Part shown: in pieces, positions 56,463 through 64,000 of the stretch | Layout: every line of letters begins with the position of its first letter | How positions within the stretch are numbered: position 1 is the stretch's first letter | DNA from: Isoetes taiwanensis | Taxonomy: Eukaryota > Streptophyta > Lycopodiopsida > Isoetales > Isoetaceae | Direction of reading: 5' to 3' | Assembly: GCA_021234155.1 (NCBI GenBank) | Contig: JAJEKV010000183.1 | Span: 434,001 to 498,000 of the forward strand | Length of the DNA stretch: 64,000 nucleotides | Position numbers and translations under genes: made by a program | The notes under the pieces: generated by a model | Databases searched by the model: none | What the model saw: the letters and a program-made list of their open reading frames with translations, nothing else | Told to the model about the DNA's origin: nothing

Positions 56463-56906
56463 CACAATTGCTCTTGAAGCCATTAATGCTAAAATCTGGG
56501 AAATGACGCTGAGAGATCCAAGTTAGAGCTACTCTCATTTGCATTGTGCCCAATACTGTGCTAAACAAAGTTGAGTTCTGGTTGGTCATCAATTTGTGGC
56601 TTGGGAAGGTAAAAAAATCTCAAATGCGATGCATGCTTCTTTCCTTGAAAGATGTAACTGTTTGGTTTTGTGACATTTGGTACGTTTCTTTTTCTAGAAG
56701 ATGTGACTGTTTGGTTTAACGATAAGATCTGCACGTCCGAAATTTGATTAAAAAGCTTTGTCAGCCTTCAAAGTGTTCCAACAAATGCGTGTGTATATAG
56801 ATCACTTGCTCTGAGGAGTTCATTCATTTGTTTCTCCAAACCCTATGCCTTAAAAATCAAATAGAAAAAAAGAAAAGGAAAACTATGAATGCCAGTTAAC
56901 ACACAT

Positions 56907-59900
56907 TTAGTTTTGCCATTAAGGAAGCACTCCTGGCCCACAGGACGGGCCATGCCAATTGCCTTTGGTGAATGTGTCTCCTTTATAGATAGTCATTCTT
57001 TAAGATAAGATAGAAGTATCTTTTACTATCTATATGAGTCTGCCCAAGGTCTTAATAGCCTTGGTGTTGTAAAAGGAACATTCAGAAAAAAGAGAGCACA
57101 CTTATTGTGATCGTGTAGTGTGGTGGTCGTTTTATGATAAAGTCTAGGTTAAAAAAAGTATTGTATTTTTGAACTTAGATAAAAGATGGGAGTGTGTCAA
57201 CCAGCTATAATCCTAACATGCACACACTTAGCACACTAAGAGGAGGTTGTATGAACACGCTATAATCCTAACATGCACACACTTAGCACACTAAGAGGAG
57301 GTTGTATGAACACTAGTGGCAAACACTAATGGCAAACTGTTTTAACACTAGTGGCAAACTGCACACCATAGGATATAGTAAAGGTAACATGGAGATAATC
57401 CGTATTGGGATATAACACTTTAGCACATTGAAGAGATAAACTTATATAATTCTGTAACACTAGTGGCAAACTGCACACCATAGAATATAGTAAAGGTAAC
57501 ATGGAGATAATCTATGTTGGGGTATAGCACGGGAAGATAAGTAAGATCGAGCATGTTCCATTCATGAAAAAATTTGCATACATTATTGTTTGGTTGCAGT
57601 TGAGAAAGAGAACTCTTAAAAGGAATATGTCCTAAAAGAAAATGTAAAGTAGAATGCTAGCAAATTGAATTGCTGAGATATTTATTTTACTAAAAGTGCA
57701 CTTAAAGTTCACCAGCATTTGTCGATGTCTATTTGAGATAATTATCATTCAGTAGCATGAGTTGTTCAAGCTGGCATTTTCATTGCAAGAACCGATAATT
57801 TGTGTGCATTTAGAACATGATTTCGAGTAAGATGCATTTGCATTTTGTGTCAGATTTTTCTTTCTTCTTTCGCTATAGCTTCATATAGTCATTGGAACGT
57901 GGTTTCGAGTAAGTTAAGCCTTCACATTGTGCAACACCAAGATGGCATTTTCATTGCAAGAATCCATACTTGGTGATGTGCATTCAAAACATGATTTCGA
58001 GTAAGTTATGCCTTTGCATTTTGCAGTGTCTGATGTTTATTTCTTCTTTTTGTTATAGTTTCATACAACCCTTTAGAACATAGTTTCGAGTAACTTAAGC
58101 CTTTGCATTGTGCAACACCAACTGTCTCTTTCTTCTTTCCTCTAAAACTTGATACAATCCTATACAATATAATGACTTTTGATCAATCTTCAACAAACCT
58201 CTGTGGAATATAGTGAAATAGAGAAGTAAATTGTTGAGAATCTAATGAATCTTTCCACACAATGTTATTGGCCTTAAAAATGATGGCTTATATAATCGAT
58301 CGACTATGAAAAATCATCAAAAAATTTTCTATTTGCAGGAATAGAATATTTAAGAATCTTACTCTAAGAAATTGTTGAGGTAATGTTTACACAAAGCTTA
58401 AGTAATATTTAAACAAAGTTTTAATTAATTATGAGAGAACGTCATAGAATCCCCACACTTAATATGAAAAGTACCGCTTGCACCCTATTGCTAGACCATA
58501 AAATTGTACTTTTGGGGTTGCCAGAAGGGGCAAACGCTAAACAAGGTTCTGATATTTGTTGAAAATTGTGGTGTATGGTGCTCTCTAGCACCTTAATTCC
58601 CTAGTTTTGTTAGATCATTCTTAGGTCTTTGTTATCTCAACAAAGGCTTTGTTGATCTCTGTTTTGCTTATCTAGACTACTAAATTTGAAATGATCTGGA
58701 CAATTCCCTCTTTCCTTAGGTCAAATCAGGAAGATGGTAACTTTTGCAACCAAGAGTTGTTCGTTTACGTCATGCCACTTGGCACCATCCCATAGGATGT
58801 ATGACACCCACGCCACTCTAACATTGCATTATTGTGTGATTGTTGGGTCTTGGCCCCAACCACCTTACATTGAATGTGAATGTGGGCGGCCTCGATTTGT
58901 TCTAAGACTAGTGTGTTATTACTAAATCAAATGTCCGGTAGATGCTAGTCTTCTTAATCTTGGACTTCTCCCAGATGTTCATAAACCATAGTTGATAGAT
59001 CATTGATAGTACAAACAAATGTCTAGGCATATATGCTGATCGTAATACTCTCGAAGTTTACTCCCAGGTGTTTATAAACTATAGTTGATAGGCGATTCGT
59101 TACCTTAGGACCCGTTATATTTGACCACAGTTCATTGGGGCTAAGAGTGTATTAAGAGCATGTATAATGGGACCACCATCTTAAGATGAACATGACATGG
59201 TAGATGATGGGAGGATTGAATTGTCGGTATATGGAAGAGCTTGAGGTATCAAAAGCATAATGGCGAAGGGAATTGGTTGAGAAGACCCAGTGGTAGAGTA
59301 ATCATAAAGCAAGGATTAGAGCATTGTCAAAATTGTAAGGCATGATATTCTGGGGCCTTACAACGCATGTTAATATAGGTAGAGGATTTTATTCCCAGAT
59401 GTTCGTATAGTTCATGGACACATTTATAGTACAAAATGCACCTTCCAACTACAAATAGTGTATAACTATACGTAAAATGTCTATCATCAGTGTTCCCGAA
59501 AGCCAAAACTAATTCACCCGGGGAGTCAAGGACAAGCTTTTTGTTTGTACATTTGGTACGATTGTTGAATTTGCCTCGAATAAAATTGGATACGCATCAA
59601 GAATAAGACAATAAATGAAGTTCATAAGCAGGGAACAAAATATTTATCAGAGTTTGTTTATCAATGACGTGTGTGGATGCATGTAGACTGTTTACCAAAT
59701 ATCTATGCTCATTGTTAGAGGAGATGCAATTTTATTTCGCTGAGCCAAAGACACCTCGAATAAAGCTGTACCCAATAGGATTATAGACAAAGTTTGCTTC
59801 GTTATCATAGAGTGATCAGATGAAATCTAATTGCAAGTCTCCATCTAATAAACAACGATGAGCTCGATTGAATGGCCATCAAGCAAAGGGTTTAGCTTAA

Positions 59901-60014
59901 AACTTCATGACTTTGGACTGGATGCATGCTACCATTCCTGTCACTCTTAATCTTGGATTTTGTTCCCAGATTTCGTAAACCATAGTTCATAGACCCATTT
60001 AAAGTACAAAAACG
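56907..60014 (+). repeat. large unnamed repeat R2, piece B
   Basis: Direct copy of 49398-52321, starting TTAGTTTTGCC and ending GTACAAAAACG. Differences are mainly indels: a 55-bp tandem duplication here (57204-57258 and 57259-57313), about 110 extra bases at 59767-59880 and about 25 extra near 59500. Piece D shares the last two, so they are ancestral and piece A lost them. Confidence 0.88.
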
Positions 60015-60022
60015 GGTCTCTA

Positions 60023-61766
60023 AGTTTGCCACTAGTGTTACAGGAAAATTATATAAGTTCATCTCTTCAATGTGCTAAAGTGTTATATCCCAATACGGAT
60101 TATCTCCATGTTAGCTTTACTATATCCTATGGCGTGCAGTTTGCCACTAGTGTTAAAACAATTTGCCATTAGTGTTTGCCACTAGTGTTCATACAACCTC
60201 CTCTTAGTGTGCTAAGTGTGTGCATGTTAGGATTATAGCTGGTTGACACACTCCCATCTTTTATCTAAGTTCAAAAATACAATACTTTTTTTAACCTAGA
60301 CCTTATCATAAAACGACCACCACACTACACGATCACAATAAGTGTGCTCTCTTTTTTCTGAATGTTCCTTTTACAACACCAAGGCTATTAAGACCTTGGT
60401 GGAGACTCATAGATAGTAAAAGATACTTCTATCTTATCTTAAAGAATGACTATCTATAAAGGAGACACACATTCACTAAAGGCAATTGGCATGGCGATCA
60501 CGGTGGGCGGGAGTGCTTCCTTAGTGGCAAAACTAACATTACATTATCTTACTAATTTTGTCAAATATCTACATTCATCGACCACGCAATTCACGCAACT
60601 TGAAATGGCACTTAGCTGAAATTAGGGCACATCATGGAACACTTGAAGAAGCTCCATTAGCTTGTGTTTGTGCCTCATATCTGCCTTCATTATCTTTTTA
60701 ACATTGTGTCAAAGCAAACATGTTGAAGATTGGATACATATCTTTGTGAAGGTAATTCTTCCCCATCAAATAACATATGGATGTTGCCATCAATCCCAAC
60801 TTTCAAACTTCTTCCAAACTAAGGAGAATTATGACCAAAACGTAATTGAGCAAACTGCATAGGCAGAAAGTGGAATTCATGGTGCACATATGATGGATGG
60901 GTTGAACACCCATTTTTTCATGTAAAATCCATTGTTCTATAAGATATGAATCTTGTTCATTTGCCAATATGGCACATCATTATCTCAACTAGTCAGGTCA
61001 AACCACAAATGTGTAAAATTATAGATCCAGAAAATAGATTGGAAGTTGATAAAAAAGACAACTACAGTAAAATTGTCTAGGAGCAAAGTGTGAAACAAAA
61101 AGATGGCAAAAAAATGCATATCTTCTCTATGCAGTCCCCAACAAATATAAGTAGTGTCTTCCTTTTCTCCAAATGATACCCCTATGAGCAATTGCATAAG
61201 CCACCTAGAGAATCTTACCGCCCATTTCTTTGGCTGTCCATGCATTTGTGCCCTACTTGATTGGTTCAAGTTTCTTCCGAGCTGCACGGATGAATGCAAT
61301 CTATTAATATTATCCATATAAAATTTCCCTAAAATAATCTACCTACATGCTCTGTTTAACAACCTTTGTTTTGTTGGCTCCGGCTCAATCTTTGCAAAAA
61401 AAAACAAAAGTCTTTCGCTTCCATTATGAGAGCGGTGCAGAAGCGCTTCCACCATATTTGGAGGCCATTAAAACCACAGCTACAATATACCCAAGAAATC
61501 TTGCCTATTACTTCACGAGATAACATATTGCCTGACCACGAAATAATCGGATATTAAAATCTTATAAGCGACATTTTTTCGCAGATGTGCGATCTATAAA
61601 AGGCAAGGGTTGTGCTTTCTTACAATCCCCAATTGTTGCATAATAGTTCTGGCGTTATGAAAGAAAAAAGGATTGAAAGCTACTTGCCTTGAGTAGTATG
61701 AATTCTTCGTCAAACTATGTGATACCGTTTAGCCCAGATCCTATCCAAATACATGATATTGATCAA
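60023..61766 (-). repeat. large unnamed repeat R2, piece C (inverted)
   Basis: Matches 47575-49909 in the opposite orientation, without the MITE. It follows piece B almost immediately, forming a fold-back in which the right end of B abuts an internal position of the inverted unit. Match to piece A ends near 61766, where A reads GATCAATATC. Confidence 0.88.
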
Positions 61767-63284
61767 GAAATCCCGAGCAACGGCTTGAGCCCTTTCAGAT
61801 ACGGAAACAAAAACTCAAATTGTCTTTGCCATCATGTCCTTGGGAGGGATCTGCAAAACAGAATAGATGAAGGTAAGAAAGTCTCAATTGGAACAAAATA
61901 GCCCGAAGCATGCAAATAGGCTTCACATCCCATCTGGAAAAACAATTTGAAAACGAAGGCAACAGGAAGATATGAGTCTATGGATTGTGATTGCTCCTCA
62001 ATGGAGATTGTGAAAGCAAAATAAGGGTATGACAAAATGGGACTTAAAAAATACAAAAAGGCTAGAAAATGCATTGAGCTCCAACGTCAAGATTGGCGCC
62101 CGTCATGCGACTTCTAAACTTTGTATGAATGGGATATTTCTAAAATTCAGAATGCAAGTCGATGTTGCAAGGCAAATTTTAATTTTGGATTGAATGCAAA
62201 CCTTTTGCCATAGCACGGGTTTATCGTCCCCGGGACCTTGGCCATACGGGATGTTGTGCGACTCCATTGGAATCCAAGTTCATTTGTCAATTGGCCCCTT
62301 AAGATAAATAGTTTCTTACGGTGCTAAACCAGAGTGACACACATGTTAAGATCGACTTCCGGCTCTTATAATACTTGCTGCAAATTATCAAAGAAATAAC
62401 TTAGCATAAAGTATAGCTTAAATACAATGAGAACATGGAAGAGCGGTACAAACTAAACGAAATCTCACTACACAAAATAAGCTGCAAGAACAATCGGAGC
62501 AAACATGGCTGGCTAAAGGAGCAAGAATAAAAGCGGGTTTCGAGATATTCATCGAAGAAGGCGAGACGCTCTAATACCCTCTTCTGCTTTCGATCCGGCC
62601 GGTGGAACGACCACCGCCAAAGGAAAAAAATCGTGGTAAAAAATTTGGAGGGTTTTTTGGTATTTTTTTCTCTCCATCAACCATTGCACGACACCTACCT
62701 CATGTGTGACATTTAAGAAATTAAATGATTAGGCTTATTGCCACCGTTATCATTAAATAAAATTAGATATGACACCTTAGAGATCTCCTTTTGGAATTGT
62801 GCAATTCCCTGCATCAAATACAATACTGATTTATTACCAAATGCAGAACTATCGACACACAGGAAAATACACAGTGATAAATACCTTTAAAATAGTTCTG
62901 CCAAAGCTGGCCTCCTCTTCTGCTATTATCTCGCTTATTTTCTTTTCGTTCTTTGGTAGCTCGGAAATACTTCGCCCATTATGGATACAACTACTCCAAC
63001 TAGCCTATTTAAAATAGCAATTAACATATAGTTCCATCCGACATAGTGTCTATCTATATTCGTATTGTATGTTTGCTTTGTTTTGCTTGGGCCAATAAAT
63101 AATAGAAATCACGTCACAATGCCATAATAGCAACATTTTTGCCTTAAATACTTCCATGGGCAAGGGCAAATGAACAACCCATTCTCTGCGAAGTCAAAAC
63201 AGTGCAAGTTTTTGTACTATCAATGGGATAAAATAAAATGCGATGAAACAAAAATGTATAGATAGTTTGAATCATACATGTACC
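61767..63284. other. no recognised gene between repeat pieces C and D
   Basis: Short frames on both strands without motifs. 62600-62700 contains short purine runs. No further copy of R2 was recognised here. Confidence 0.4.
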
Positions 63285-64000
63285 AGTTTTAAGCTAAACC
63301 CTTTGCCTGATGGCCATTCAAAAGAGCTCATCACTATTTATTAGAATGGAAACTATTAGATTTCATCTGATGACTCTATAATAATGAAGCAAACTTTGTC
63401 TATACTCCTATTGGGTACAGATTTATTCGACGAGCATGCAAGGTGTCTTTTGCTCACCGAAGTTAAATTGCATCTCCTCTAACAATGAGCATAGATATTT
63501 GGTTAACAATCTACATGCATCCACACACCTCATTGATAAACAAACTCTTTGACAAATATTTTGTTTCCTGCTTATCAGCTTCATTTATTTTCTTATTCTT
63601 GATGCGTATCTAATTTTATTGGAGGCAAATTCAAAAGTGGTATCAAATGTCCAAACAAAAAGCTTGTCCTTGAGTCCTGGGTGAATTAATTTGGGCTTTC
63701 TCAGAAACACTCGATGATAGAGATTTCTATATAGGTATACACTATTTGTAGTTGAAAGGTGCACTTTGTACTATAAATGGGTCTATGAACTATAGTTTAC
63801 GAACAACTGGGAATAAAATCCTCTACCTACATTGACATGCGTTGTAGGGCCCCAAAATATCATGCCTTGCAATTTTGACAATGCTCTAACCCTTTGCTTT
63901 ATGATTATTCTACCACTGGGTCTTCTCAACCAATTCCCTTCGCTACTATGCTTTTGATACCTCAAGCTCTTCCATATACCAACAATTCAATCCTCCTATC
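63285..64000 (-). repeat. large unnamed repeat R2, piece D (inverted, runs off the window)
   Basis: Matches piece B from about 59908 backwards to about 59200, in inverted orientation and more diverged than A is from B. It keeps the 110-base and 25-base segments missing from A. It continues past the window edge. Confidence 0.85.

Larger units (their letters stand above)
52322..56906. other. DNA between direct repeats A and B, mostly unrecognised
   Basis: Nothing with a recognisable domain. A tandem duplication (84-bp unit) is at 56304-56462. The 52341-52580 minus-strand frame is treated separately. Confidence 0.4.

Noticed and set aside
49398-60014. Pieces A and B as LTRs of one giant retroelement
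   Set aside because: They lack TG...CA ends, no retroelement coding sequence lies between them, and the unit extends further left in pieces A and C.
1-64000. CRISPR arrays, bacterial operons or ribosomal RNA
   Set aside because: No regularly spaced identical repeats with unique spacers, no prokaryotic gene organisation and no rRNA-like conserved blocks were seen. The content is plant nuclear.

Overview
The window looks like repeat-dense nuclear DNA of a land plant. It has spliceable exon fragments with GT/AG borders, a family-17 beta-1,3-glucanase (GH17) fragment, plant-type Ty1/copia and chromodomain Ty3/gypsy elements, a Helitron, a truncated L1-like LINE and hAT-like MITEs. One Ty3/gypsy element has the reverse-transcriptase style of the fungal/vertebrate (Tcn1/sushi-like) chromoviruses rather than that of ordinary flowering-plant elements. 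From general family knowledge this leans towards a seed-free plant such as a fern, lycophyte or bryophyte, but the lineage cannot be fixed from the sequence alone. No intact, confidently functional host gene was found. Nearly every recognisable coding region is a broken transposon gene.

Layout. 1-6.7 kb: AT-rich DNA with a GH17 exon remnant on the minus strand (about 2.6-2.87 kb) and a weak two-exon candidate (3.9-4.26 kb). 6.8-11.9 kb: a degenerate Helitron with two tandem copies of an N-terminal exon pair, a replication-initiator (Rep, HUH) region and a PIF1-like helicase. 12.2-13.0 kb: a repeat whose second copy lies at 39.45-40.26 kb. 13.7-13.86 kb: an array of CGCGTACGCG palindromes. 14.4-16.6 kb (minus): the pol 3' half of a chromodomain Ty3/gypsy element. 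17.0-18.4 kb (plus): protease and reverse transcriptase of another Ty3/gypsy element, joined to LTR-like DNA. 19.8-23.95 kb (plus): a 5'-truncated but otherwise well preserved Ty1/copia pol with its 3' LTR. 24.0-24.2 kb: a tandem hairpin repeat and a tRNA-related sequence. 24.3-29.28 kb (plus): the Tcn1/sushi-like element, with a 603-bp MITE in its 5' leader. 29.4-30.35 kb: a GAATCT minisatellite. 30.8-31.43 kb: a LINE 3' end with poly(A).

31.4-47.4 kb is mostly unrecognised DNA. It holds a probable plant transposase relic (minus, 36-37.8 kb) and a mosaic of short exon-like fragments (40-46 kb). 47.5-64 kb is dominated by one unnamed large repeat family present as four pieces: A (47.58-52.32 kb), B (56.91-60.01 kb, direct), C (60.02-61.77 kb, inverted) and D (63.29 kb to the window edge, inverted). 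Piece A carries a second MITE copy, and piece C preserves the matching empty insertion site, which proves the insertion.

The genes do not form a host pathway. The window reads as layered transposon insertions with later deletion, frameshift and fold-back duplication. The best candidates for something undescribed are the 47.5-64 kb repeat family, the MITE family proven by its empty site, and the Helitron with duplicated N-terminal exons.
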